64,000 nt of DNA, from NCBI GenBank assembly GCA_027625915.1, contig JANTQA010000012.1:16702501-16766500 (forward strand), in the 5' to 3' direction. Below, piece by piece: positions 1-11,834 of this stretch; the first letter of the stretch is position 1, and each line of letters opens with the position of its first letter. The notes beneath the pieces are model-generated. The model worked only from the letters and a program-made list of their open reading frames with translations, was not told the DNA's origin and ran no database searches. The position numbers and the translations under genes were made by a program. This DNA comes from Anaeramoeba flamelloides. Its lineage: Eukaryota > Metamonada > Anaeramoebidae.

Positions 1-457
1 GGTTATTTTTAGATTTTAAAAGGAAAAAAACAACATTTTTTGTCAAAATAATGTCTTTTAAACTTTGGAGAAAAAAATTTTATTCTATTTTGCTAAAATA
101 ACGGGATGAAATTTAGTGTGGTTATCACAAATATATTTAGTTCTTCGACAATTTAAAAGATGATTTTTTATTTTGGGAAAATGGCCAACTCTTAATCTGT
201 ACCGATTCATGGGAATGACTAATCAAAAATTTGGATGATTATTGTAAAAAAAAATAGAATTTACAATAAACAATTAAACTAAACACTAAATACCTTTAAT
301 TTTTAATTATAAAAATAAAGATAAAATGAATATTTTTTATTTTTTTTTGTTTCTCTGTGTTTTCTATTCATAGAAAATTGGCTTTAATAGTTTAGAATTT
401 GGTTTTGATTAATTTTGAATATATCTAAATTTGGATATCTTAATTGATCGATGATAA

Positions 458-661
458 TACAGTCAGTTTCACTTTTAAGGCACAAACTTTCAACGAAATT
501 TAAGGCACAAAAAAATCTCAAATTAAAGCACATTTTTTGGAAATTGTTTTTTTTTTACAATTTATTTTACTAGAATTTGAATTTTGAGCTTTAATTTGAG
601 ATTTTTTTTTGTGCCTTAAATTTCGTAGAAAGTTTGTGTCTTAAAAGTGAAACTGACTGTA
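458..661. mobile_element. Palindromic TA-flanked MITE, copy 1
   Basis: The element starts TA-CAGTCAGTTTCAC and ends GTGAAACTGACTG-TA. The inverted arms run for roughly 70 bases each (key words: AAGGCACAAACTTTCAACGA and its complement), with a short A/T-rich centre. It has no coding capacity. A TA duplication and termini starting CAGT are typical of Tc1/mariner-derived MITEs; assignment to that superfamily is inference. Confidence 0.88.
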
Positions 662-1079
662 TAAGATAAATAATATTACATTTTTTTGCATTGTTTTATT
701 TTTATTGTGACTATATTAGATGTATGAATTACACCCTAGTTGTTTTTATTTCAATTAATCAATGAAATTTAGTCATAAAAACATCAATCACATGAACAGA
801 AATAAATTCAAATCATTTGAAACTTTTAGTTTAAAAATTAAATAAATTAGATGTATTTTAATCAATTTGGGCGGGGATAGTTACTCTAACATTTTTCATA
901 GAAAGGAAATATCCATTGAAAATGATCGATATTTTCTATAAATTCCTACTGTTTATACTTTAAACATAAAGGACAATATTTATTTGAATTTTTATTAATT
1001 ACATAGTAATATCTATTATAGCAGTTAGTGGGTGTTCTGAATTATAGAATTGTCTTTTAAGCATTTAAAGATAGAATTG

Positions 1080-1280
1080 TACAGTCAGTTTCACTTTTAA
1101 GACACAAACTTTCAACGAAATTTAAGGAACAAAAAAAATCTCAAATTAAGGCACATTTTTTGGAATTTTAATTTTTACAATTTATTTTACTAGAAGCTGA
1201 ATTTTGTGCTTTAATTTGAGATTTTTTTTGTGCCTTAAATTTCGTTGAAAGTTTGTGCCTTAAAAGTGAAACTGACTGTA
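1080..1280. mobile_element. Palindromic TA-flanked MITE, copy 2
   Basis: Same family as the copy at 458-661: ends CAGTCAGTTTCAC/GTGAAACTGACTG between TA dinucleotides, about 200 bases, nearly a full palindrome. Small differences in both arms and centre show it is a separate insertion rather than a fresh tandem duplication. Confidence 0.88.
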
Positions 1281-1744
1281 AAAAATTTGACTTAAACTTT
1301 ATTTCTGACAAATCAAGAATTATTTTGTTCAAATATCAATAATTTTTTGTAATTAGTCTTTGAAGATGAAGTTAGAAATAAACAGAAATAATAAATATGA
1401 AAGGATGTTTGATGTACTAATCTGAAATAAAAGTAAAAAATCAAATGTTTTCTGAAAATTTTCAAAAACATAAATTCGAAGAACTCCTTTGGGATTAAAA
1501 AATAAAACTATTTTTAATCTCCAATTGTAGATCAAATAGAACCCTAGAGAAAACAATATCATTTCTCTACTAACTTTTTTAGTGTTTTAGTAGCATTGAA
1601 ATATCATATTTTACCAAGTAACTTTCAATCTTACAATAATAAAAAAAAATTGCAAAACAATTAAGTATCAAAAAAAAAAACAAGTATGTGAAAAAATGAT
1701 TTCAATTTTAAATTTCCAAAAGAATTTTTTTTTACAAGTTCGAT

Positions 1745-2575
1745 TCAAACCTATAAATGGTATGAAATTCACACTTGTTACAGCTAGGGTTCTTTGACTA
1801 GATTGTGGTATATAAGCCCCATTCCTAAAATTTGGACATACCCAGGATCAAAAATAAGTAAATAAGTCTGAATTTATTGTATTTTTCCATATGTAATATA
1901 AAACCATATTTAAGTAACCGAGTATTAGTTTTTTTATAAAGAATGATTTACGTCCGAATAAAATAAAAAAATATAAGATAAAAAAATAAAAACTGATGTA
2001 TTAAAAATAATTACAGTCAGTTTCACTTTTAAGGTACAAACTTTCAACGAAATTTAAGGGACAATTAAATCTCAAATTAAGGTACAAATTTGTATTTTTT
2101 TTTTTACAATTTATTTTACTAGAATCAAAATTTTGTGCTTTAATTTGAGATTTTTAGTGTGCCTTAAATTTCGTTGATAGTTTGTGCCTTAAAAGTGCAA
2201 CTGACTGTATAACAAGCGGAACGAAAAAATTATTCTAAAATTTGTTGAATTTTAAGGCAATAATTATTGATCGATCAAATTATTATATACTATCACCTAA
2301 TTTTATGTGATTCTTCGATTTAAAAAACTCAACACTTTCTTTGTATCTATCATCAAAAATATTTTTTTATCTAAATGAAATAGATCAATTAACTAGACAA
2401 AAGGATATGAAAAAAAAAAACAAAAAAGATAAAAAATGAAATAATTTGTAAAATCAAAATTATTTCAAAATTGAAGATAAAGTGTGGTATTGTTATTCTT
2501 ACAACTGTTTAAACTTGTCCAAAATTTTGGAATTTGGTTTAGATATAGATTTTATTTGATGGGAATTTTATCTTT
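1745..2575 (+). repeat. Diverged segmental repeat, left copy
   Basis: Alignable, with many substitutions and small gaps, to about 55440-56030 in the same orientation. Shared landmarks include GATCGATCAAA, ACTATCA followed by AATTTTATGTGATT, and a stretch around GGAATTTGGTTTAGA / GAATATGGTTTAGA. The left copy contains MITE copy 3 and the right copy does not. Ends are approximate because they were judged by eye. Confidence 0.6.
2012..2209. mobile_element. Palindromic TA-flanked MITE, copy 3
   Basis: Same family, 198 bases including the flanking TA dinucleotides. The right arm reads GTGCAACTGACTG, one base away from the family ends. It lies inside the 1745-2575 segment. The diverged sister segment near 55.7 kb lacks it, giving an empty site that supports a TA target duplication. 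Confidence 0.88.
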
Positions 2576-2615
2576 ACAAAACCAAACTAACATCTTGTTA
2601 AACTATTTTTTTGAA

Positions 2616-2816
2616 TACAGTCAGTTTCACTTTTAAGGCACAAACTTTCAACGAAATTTAAGGCACAAAAAAAATCTCAAATTAAAGCGCAAAATTCAAA
2701 TTCTAGTAAAAATAAATTGTCAAAAAAAATAATACAAATTTTGTGCCTTAATTTGAGATTTTTTTGTGCCTTAAATTTCGTTGAAAGTTTGTGCCTTAAA
2801 AGTGAAACTTACTGTA
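2616..2816. mobile_element. Palindromic TA-flanked MITE, copy 4
   Basis: Same family, 201 bases. The right end reads GTGAAACTTACTG-TA, with one terminal substitution. The centre differs from the other copies. All four copies lie within 2.4 kb and I found none elsewhere in the window. Confidence 0.87.
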
Positions 2817-5654
2817 ATAAGTTTTATCTTGGCATGTTGTCTTATTTGAATTTGAACAATTTGATAAAAACAAAAATTAAAAATTAAAAATTAAAAATCA
2901 TATAAAAAACTTTTGAAATAATAAATAATTTGATTCTCAAAATTTTTAGAACTAAAGGAATAAGATGAAAAATTAAAAATAAAATTGAGTAAAGAAGATA
3001 AAACAGTTCTAAATTAGATTCAAAATATAAATAGTGAAATATTTTTTTTTTAGAATTATTTCTTGTTACTTGAATAATTTTTTTAATTTCGATTTTTTAC
3101 TATTTGTATAAATTATCATAGAAGGGTAGGTTCCACTCTCATTTTTAATTTAAGGGCATGTTAATTACGGTTAAAAATAGTTTTCTGAAATTGATTAAAA
3201 AATTTTCGTAATTTTAATGAGTGCCTAATAACCAATCAAAAACCAACCCAACTTGTGAAGCGTAATCGATCTACAAGGACAAAATTCAAAAAAGATTGTT
3301 TTTTTTTGAGAAAAAAGTGCAAAAGGGATACTCTCAATTTCGAATTAGAAGGGGTATGAATTATCATTTTGAAAACTACTGTGTTGATTTTGAAGGGTCA
3401 CTCTTTGGAACTTTTTGAGATCTTGAAGATAATTTTTTTCATTTGTTTCCTTTCTGGGAATGTGTTATTTTTTACTAAAGTGTGTTAAAAAATCCTTACT
3501 TTCCCAAAGATAGATAGTTACAATATAACCACATATTAGATTTAATCAAATTAAATTGATTATGTACTCAAAGAAAACAATTTGTTATAAATTGATTAAA
3601 TTTAACCCTTTGGAAATAAACTATCTTTCATAATAATTGGCTTATTAAAAATCAAATTTTAAATAAAAATAAATTTAATAATTGAAGTTATCTATTATAA
3701 TATTAAAAATTTAGATTTTAATATTCAATATTATACTCAAGAGATATTTATTTTTGGTCTAAATATAAAAGAAAGAAAAATAAAAAAAACTGTTAAAAAA
3801 AATTGGGACATTTATTTTGAATGAAGCATTACATGAAAAATAGACAATTTAAAAAAGTAAAAAACCCATTTATCAATTCTCCTTCCATTTGAATAACTAA
3901 ATCTAATCTCTTTTTCATGTTTGAAACCAATTTTTTCATTAATTCATCTGTTACATTTTTCCAATTTTTCATTTTCATTTTCCATTTTAACAAAACACTG
4001 TTGAAAAAATAAAAAAGAGAAAAAATGATTAATTTGCAAACTTTTCATTGTCAGAGGAAAAATTTCAAAACGATACAAAAGAAATTCATTCTTCAAATGT
4101 AAGGTATTCTATTTATTATGAAATTGAGTTTATAAAGAACAATTTGATTTTTTTTTTTAAATTTTGATTGTTTGGAATGCAGAAGATCCTTAAAACTTTT
4201 TTTTTAATTAAATTGTTTGCCAATGAGATCCTATCAAAATTTTTTATTTGTTATTGGATTCTGTCAATCAAAAGATTGGCAATTTCTACAATACCCTTTT
4301 TGGTTTCAAGTCGCTCATTGAGTATAGGGTAAATCAACAGTAAATGACACGCCCTTAAACACTTATCTAGTCATTGAATTCGAATTATAATGATTTGATT
4401 TCAAATAAATATTCTGTCTTATATGGACTTATGGTTACCATTTTAATCAAAAATTTAAATTTATTGAAAAAACTTTAATCTTATTTTTTAATTGAAAACC
4501 TTATAGAAAATGAAAAAAAAAATCATTTAATAAAAAAAAATAATAAATTTATAAAAGAGAAAATTGGGTATTTAACCAAATAATCGTTTTGATAGTACAG
4601 TTTTTTAGTATGGCTTTTTTTTTGAGAGACAAATCATTAAAAATATGTTGAAACAGTTGACCTTTTTAAAGATCTCCAAAACAAATCTAAAGATTTTTGA
4701 TATTAAGGGAGATATTAATTGTGTTTGTAGATTTGATTGAAAATAATATTATGAATTATTCTCTACAATTAATTTGTTTCTTTTATTAGTTGACTTTACT
4801 TTTAAGTTTTGCAAAAGTTACCTTTAATAATTGTGATTCAACTTTTTTGCTCTCTTTTATGGTTTTTTTTTGACAAAAAATAAATCAAAATTGGTACAAA
4901 GTACAAACACTTGAAAAAAATAAAAAAAAGTGATGAACACCAAAAATACTAAATTTTGTTGTAACTATTTTATTTAAAAGTAAAATATTACTGAAGACAG
5001 TGAGTTAACAAATTGAGTAAAAAAAAAATATAACTAAAAATCATTTTTTTTTTATATTGATTTCTATAAGTTTATTTGGAAATGTGATCTTTTTTGGTTT
5101 GGTATTTGAAAAAGTCAAGATTTGTTTCAAATTCATAACTACTCATTTTTTTCTTTCTTTGTTTATTCTTGATTTATTTTGGTGATCCTGTAAAAACCCA
5201 ATTTTAGATTCAAAACCTAATATGGTAAAACCAAAAATTGAATAAAATCAAAAAAAAATTGTTAAAAAAACTGAAAATTTAAAGATAATATTCAAATATA
5301 CTTTTATTTAAGTTTATCTTTTTTCAATAGAGTTCGGTGGTATTTTGGTTCTAATACTCTATTTCTGGTGGCACTAGAATAATCTTTTTTCCAGAGTAAG
5401 GCGTTCACAATTAAAATTTTAGAACAGTTAAAAATATGATTAGATCACAATAAGACAAACAAAGTGTCCTGACAATTTTTGAGTTCCTTCTAATTTTTTC
5501 TCTTTTCCAAACCCAAAGTTCTTATTTAATGTCAAATTTTCAGAATAAAACAAATAACAATCAACAAAAAAAAAAATAATGAATAACAAGATTTGAACTA
5601 TTCATTTTTATTTTTTTTTTATTTACTTTTGAAAATTTTTTTTTTTTTATTCTC

Positions 5655-7642
5655 ATGTCAAAGCCAACCGAAAAAGAACAATTATATAGTAGACAACTTT
5701 ACTTATGGGATCAAAGTGGACAAAACAAAATTGAAAGTTCACATGTCTGTTTGTTAAACGCAAATTCTGTTGGTACTGAGATTTTAAAAAATCTTGTATT
5801 GCCAGGACTTGCAAAATACACCTTAGTTGATGGTAAAAAAGTAACCAAACGAGACACAGGAAACAACTTTTATGTCAAAACAAGTGACATTGGTAAATCA
5901 AGGGCCAAAGTAACTTCAAATTATCTTCAAATTCACAACAAATTTGTCCAAGGAAACTTTCTTGAAAAGGTAAAAAAAACAAAAAACCTTTTTTTTTCTT
6001 TCTTCAAATTTTTTCTTTCTTCAACAAAAGCAAAATAATTCTTTTTTCTCACTTTTTTTTTTTTGATTTGTTTTTTGATTTTTTTTTTTGATTTTTTTTT
6101 TTTTTTTTTTTTTCATCTTCACAAACCATGATCTTAAAAATACTTTATTTTCACACTTAGGAATCAGCTGAATTAATCGAAGAAAACATTGAATTTTTTG
6201 AACAATTCGATATGATTATTGCAAGTAGACTCCCAGAAGATGCTGTACTTAAATTAAGCAAAAAATGTTGGGAAAAAGATATCCCTCTTGTTATTGTCAG
6301 AACAAATGGGCTAATTGGTTATCTTAGAATAATGAAAAAAGAGCATTGTGTAATTGATCGAAAAGAAGAAGAAGTCCACGAAGATCTTAGAATGAACGCA
6401 CCATTTGAAGAATTGATTGAACACTGTAATTCAATTAAAATGGAAGAACTTGATGATGACCTTTATGGACATGTGCCTTATCTTGTTATCTTAGTCAAAT
6501 TAATGGAACAATGGAAAAAAGATGTAAGTTTCTTTTTCTTTTTCTTTCTCTTTCTCCTTTTCTTTTCATTCTTGAATTTTTGTTTTTTTTTTTTTTTATT
6601 TTTTTTTTGAAACCTTCTCTTTAATTGTTTTTTTTTTTGATTGTTTTTTTTTTTCTCCTTTTTTTATTTTATTTTTTTGTTTGCTGTTTGACTTTAATTG
6701 CAAACCAAACCAAAATCCAAAACAAAAACCAAAACCAAACAGCACGAAGGAAAGCCACCAAAAACAAGAGAAGAAAAAAAAAAATTCAAAGACATAATTT
6801 ACAACATGAGAAGATCTGATGAGGCCAACTTTTCCGAAGCATACCTAAATGCATGGAAAGCATGGAATTCATACATGATCCCAGACAACATTGATGAAAT
6901 CTTTGATGACAAAAACATTGAAGTTACAAAAGAGTCAACACCATTTTGGCTTGTCGGTGCAGCACTTAAAGACTTTGTCGCCAACGAAGGAAAAGGAACA
7001 TTACCAGTTGTGGGAACCATTCCAGATATGACTGCTGACACAAAAAGCTTTATTACGCTTCAAAAGATCTACCAGAAAAAGGCCGAAAAGGATGCAATTT
7101 GCATTCACGAGAAGGTTAAAAAAATGCTTGAAAAATTTGATCGTAACCCAGAGGAAGTACCCTTGAAATATGTCAAATTCTATTGTAAAAATATGATGCA
7201 AGTCTGGTTTACAAGATACCCAAATATTGAACAAGAATTCGATCCAAAAACAAGCAAAATTAAATCTCTTGAAAGCGAATTCGCCAATGAATCAAACAAC
7301 CATATCTTTTATTTAGTATTCAGAGCAGTTGAGGCCTTCAACAAGGAGCACGGGTATTATCCTGGTGAAAGCAACGAGAAAGTTGAAAGCGATTATCTTT
7401 TATTGAAAAAGGAAGCAGTCAAAATCTGCGAATTATACAAATTGAACCCAGAAATTATGACAGACAAATATCTTAAAGGGTTCTGTAGATTTGGTCATTC
7501 AGAACTTCATAACGTTTCTGCATTCATGGGCGGTATCACAGCACAAGAAGTTATCAAACTAATCACAGAACAAAGACAACCAATGTCCAATACATTCATT
7601 TATAATGCTGTGAATGCTACCACTACCACTTTTAAAATATAA
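5655..7642 (+). CDS. NAE1: NEDD8-activating enzyme E1 regulatory subunit (APP-BP1/ULA1/NAE1)
   Basis: Three exons, 5655-5969, 6161-6523 and 6743-7642, with GT-AG introns in phase 0, give a 525-residue protein, close to the ~530 of animal NAE1. NAE1 pairs with UBA3 to adenylate NEDD8 for cullin neddylation. The N-terminus has the degenerate Rossmann segment LLNANSVGTEILKNLVLPGL followed by TLVDG and a GNNF motif (residues ~31-75), the family pattern of this inactive adenylation half, which lacks the catalytic cysteine. Exon 3 opens HEGKPPKTREEKKKF as in homologues. The C-terminus has FMGGITAQEVIKLI and NTFIYNAVNAT...TFKI, the family signature. Start: the first ATG after a T-run, giving MSKPTEKEQLYSRQLYLW, an exact family-type start. 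The introns are extremely T-rich. Stop TAA. Known: family and role. Inferred: splice sites, from frame and homology. Confidence 0.95.
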
Positions 7643-10600
7643 TCATTTTTATTAATCATTTTTTTTTTTTTTTTTTTTTTATAAAAAAAAAAAAATCAAT
7701 ATAACTTCTTTTTTCTTTATTTATTTTATATAATTATATATATTTAGATATTTAAATTTCAGAATTTATTTATTACCAACGAAATTCTTAATTTTATCTT
7801 GGAAGTTACCGATAATAAGATTACTTGATTTATCTTTCTTAACAAATTAATAAAATTGTTCTTTTTTTATTATTATTTTTTTTTATATTCTTCTTTGGAA
7901 GATTTTTCCAGAAAAGTCTGGCTTTTTTTTTTTTTTTCATTTCCTAAAAAATATTCTTTGTTCGTGGTTCTTTTCGTAAAAGGATAATATAAAAGTAAGA
8001 GAAATATTAATACTGATTAAATCAGTGAATATGCTATCTATTTTAAAATATGTTAAAATTAACTATTCCTCAAAACAAAAAAAAAAAAATATACAATTTT
8101 TTTGAACAAAACGAGATACAACAAAATTCAATAACAAACAGGGGGCAATATGGTAAAGGATAATGAGGATTTTTTATACAATAAAATACGGTTAAAGAGG
8201 CTTTTTGATTATATGCAAAAATTGTTCTGATTAAAGAAGTTATTGAAACATTTTTTAAGATCAAAAAGATAAATCATTTATAGCAATTTTCAACCCATAT
8301 TAAAAATATCAAATAAAATTGAGATTAGAAATTTTAATAGCTTTTAATAAGTAATGACAATCAAAAAACAAATTGAATTATTATTAAGAATCAATGAATG
8401 TTTAATAATTATTTTGGACATTTAAATAAAGTGTGTTTCTGCCAAAGTGGTTTCACATTTTTTTTAAATTTCAATTTTTTTTTTATAATTGACCTTTGAA
8501 GAAATAAGAAATAAGTAGAATAATTCACATCAAAGAATAATTTATATCCATCTAAATTAAATCTAGAAAATCAATATATTTTCATAAAAGTTGATAATAA
8601 AAATCCTTAGGGGACCTATTGGAAAAAACAAGAATGTTTAATACTGATCTATAATCGAAGATCTAAATAATATCCTGATAAAAATCAAAGGATTTCACAA
8701 CAATTTTTCTCACATTTTCCACAAAATTAAAAAAAAAAAGCAAGTTTTAATAAAGTTGCCATCGATCTTAGAATAACAAAAAATTGAAAAACAGTTTCTT
8801 ATAGAATTACATAAAAAAAAAAAATAGAAAAAAAGAATAAAGTAAGAACACGAAAAAATAATACTTATTTTGAAATTTCTAAATATAAATTGTTTCTTCT
8901 AATAATTTTTAATCCCTTTAAAAAAACATCACGCACCCATGAAAAAATAGTTTTCATAGAATGTAAAACAGAATATTTACATTGATTTTGATTTTAAAAG
9001 ATATTTTATAATAAATTTGATAATATTTTTAAGAATAAACTTGATTTATATAAATCAAATTCATCAATATATCCCTTAGAACCCCAAATATACAAATTAC
9101 ATTTTTAAAAAAATTTTTAATTTGAATTTTTATCAAAAGATTATAAGATATATAGTTTATAAAAAATTTTCTTTGAAAGAAAAATTTATAATTAAAAATT
9201 GTATATTGACCTAAAATAAAAAAATAACTTGATAAAAAGTTTTCAACATTTAGAAAATTTTTCTAGTTTATTGTGATTTTATTATTTTTATCTCGAAATT
9301 TTGTCAAAAAAAATTTTTTACTTTTTTTTGAAAGTTTGTCTACACATCAAAAAGTTTTCAGTTTTAATGATTTGAACACATCAAACTTCACTGAAAGTAT
9401 TTTAAGGATCCCATTACACCCCATAATCACCGTAAATACATGATTAAATAATTTATTTATTGCAAAAGATATTTATAAATCACATACAAAATAATTTTAT
9501 CTGTTGAATACTATACAAATACACTATATTATTTGATTTAAAATAAAAATAAAAAAATAATAAATTATATTTTTTAGAAAATTATAATATTTTTTTTAAA
9601 ATTTGGAAATTTTTCAATTTTTTCTACAAGAATTTTTTCAAAATTTATTTGATTGGGGCAATAGTTTGAGTTAGATTAATAATTGAGTTTTTTTTTTTAA
9701 TTTTTATTATTTTTTATTTTTTGACTTTTTAAAATCTAGACATAATATAAAAAATATTATTGGATATATACCATATACTAAAATTATTTTACAAGATCTG
9801 GTTTAACTCAGATTAACAAAATTCAAAATTGAGAAATATATTATTCAAATTTTTACTAATAACAAAAATCAAAAAAAAAAAAAATTTCTCGCTTTTGCAG
9901 ATTATTATATTATCTTTTTATAATATTTAAAAGTCATTTTTTATTTTTCTATTAATTTAGGGTTGGTTACTTTTCTATTAAAACAAAATTTTATTTGTTT
10001 AAATCCAATTTGATAATCGAAATTATTATACAATTGTTTTTTTTTTGTTTATTCAAGTATTTTCTATTACTTAAATAAAAGTTTTAGATAATTATTCAGA
10101 TTAATCTTTAAATTTGAAATTAAAAAAAAATGAATTCCAATATTCTCTTGATTTAATATTTATTGCAAATTTTTTCTAAAAAAAAAATAAAAATTTTCAG
10201 TAATTTATTTTTTTATTTATTTTTTTTATAATAAAATTAGCAATATTTCTTTGATTTTTAATATTAATAAAATAATGAATTTAGTTTTTAATTACTATTA
10301 TCTTAATAAAATTTCTGAATAAAAAAATTTAAAAAAATAAAATAATAATATTTCAAGAAAATATAAAAAAGCCGAATAATTATTTTGTTTTCCAATAACA
10401 AAAAAAAATACCAAAACTAAACTAATTCATCTTTGAACTATTTAATACTTTTTTTATAATAAAAATTCCGATAAAAGATCAATAAGAAAAAGAAAATTAT
10501 TATTACACCAATATAATTATAAATCTATAAGTTTAAACTTGATGAACATTTAGATAAATACAGGGCGCTAGGGATATATATATGTATATATGTATATATA

Positions 10601-11834
10601 TCTATTAAAGAACCTCTAAATTTGTTTGTATTAAAGATTTTATTGAAATTGACAAAAATAATTAGAATAATATCTTTGATATTATTCAAAATATGGAATC
10701 ATTATTAATTTTGTCAATAGTTAATGATAAAGAGAATTATAATTCTTTATTCATACTTCTAAATAAAAATTTAGAAAGTAGGAAAAGTACCTAGTTTTTT
10801 TTTATTTTAAAAAATGAACCAAAAATTAAATAAATTTTCAGTATATTTCTTAAAATAAAAAAAAAAAACCTAACAGAAAGTGCATTAGAGTGCCTTGTTT
10901 TTTTTAATTTTTGAAATGAAAAGAAAATTAAATAAATTTTCTTTACATTTCAAAAAGTAAAAAAAACCTAACGAAGATTTTCTAAAATTCAAAAGAATTG
11001 AATAAAATCTATGATTTTACTCCATTCTTTTAAATTCCTGTAAACCTAACGGCTGTAAGAGGAAATTAATCCCCCCCCCTTAAAAAAAAAAAGAAAAAAA
11101 ACAGAACATCTAAATGTAAATCTAATTCATAATTCACTTTTAAAGTACTCTAAACAAATAAAAACCAGATATTTCAAATTTAAAATAATTGTAAACATAA
11201 TTATCTTCTTGTTAACTTTTTTTTCAGTGAAATCCGAGTCATAAAAAATGCCTAATGTTTAATTCAAAAATTGTGTATTACTTTTTTTTTAGTTTTTGTT
11301 TTATTTTTTTAATTTTTTAAAAGATATTAGAGAGTCTCAATTTTCAAAATATTTATTTGTATTTTTACGAAGATCTTATTTTTTTGATACTAAAGATAAC
11401 AAAAAAAAAAAGAATCTGAAAAAAAAACAAAGTAAAGTAAAAAGAAATATAATATAAACAAAGAAAAGAAAAAGAAAGATAAACAAAATAAAAATTTGAA
11501 GAAATTAGAAAAAATGATATTGATCTTTAAAATTGAAAAAAAAAATTGATAAGAAGATGGGATAAAACCACACTAAATCACTTCCAATAGCCATATAAAG
11601 TGGGTCAAAATTTTTGAAAAATTGTTTATAAGTGAATCAAAAGTGTAATTTACATTTCTCAATAATAATAATAACATAATAATCAATTTTTATTTTCAAT
11701 TTTATAAATTCAATTTCAATTAATTAATAATTGATTGATTGTTTAATTTATTTATTTATGCAAACAAATCATTAATTGAATTCAAAATATAAGCAATCAA
11801 AAAGCCAGAATGGGAAAAGATAATAAAAATCAAA
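7643..11834. other. Intergenic region, A/T-rich
   Basis: No gene recognised. Immediately after NAE1 are long T and A runs suitable for 3' end formation. A short AT microsatellite lies near 10575-10602. Positions about 10780-11060 hold nested hairpin modules shared with 21120-21500. A C9 run lies near 11071-11079. Short frames such as that on the minus strand at 8070-8264 look like chance. Confidence 0.65.
10780..11060. repeat. Nested hairpin module, copy 1
   Basis: Contains hairpins whose arms read AATTTTTGAAATgAAaAGAA and TTCTTTACATTTCAAAAAGT, bordered by TTTTTT and AAAAAACCTAACG. A downstream block, TTTTCTAAAATTCAAAAGAA ... ATTCTTTTAAATTCCTG, is itself an inverted repeat. The same modules recur at 21120-21500. 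No coding capacity. Class unknown. Confidence 0.6.

Larger units (their letters stand above)
1..5654. other. Gene-poor intergenic region with clustered MITEs
   Basis: No gene with recognisable coding character was found. The first 2.8 kb holds four palindromic MITE copies listed separately. Positions about 1745-2575 are a diverged copy of about 55440-56030. About 4600-4800 weakly resembles 39400-39600. A 49-codon minus-strand frame at 3829-3978 is treated as a weak exon candidate in the findings. The remainder is A/T homopolymer-rich sequence in which I see nothing functional. The last ~250 bases must hold the promoter of the NAE1 gene, but no motif stands out. Confidence 0.7.
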
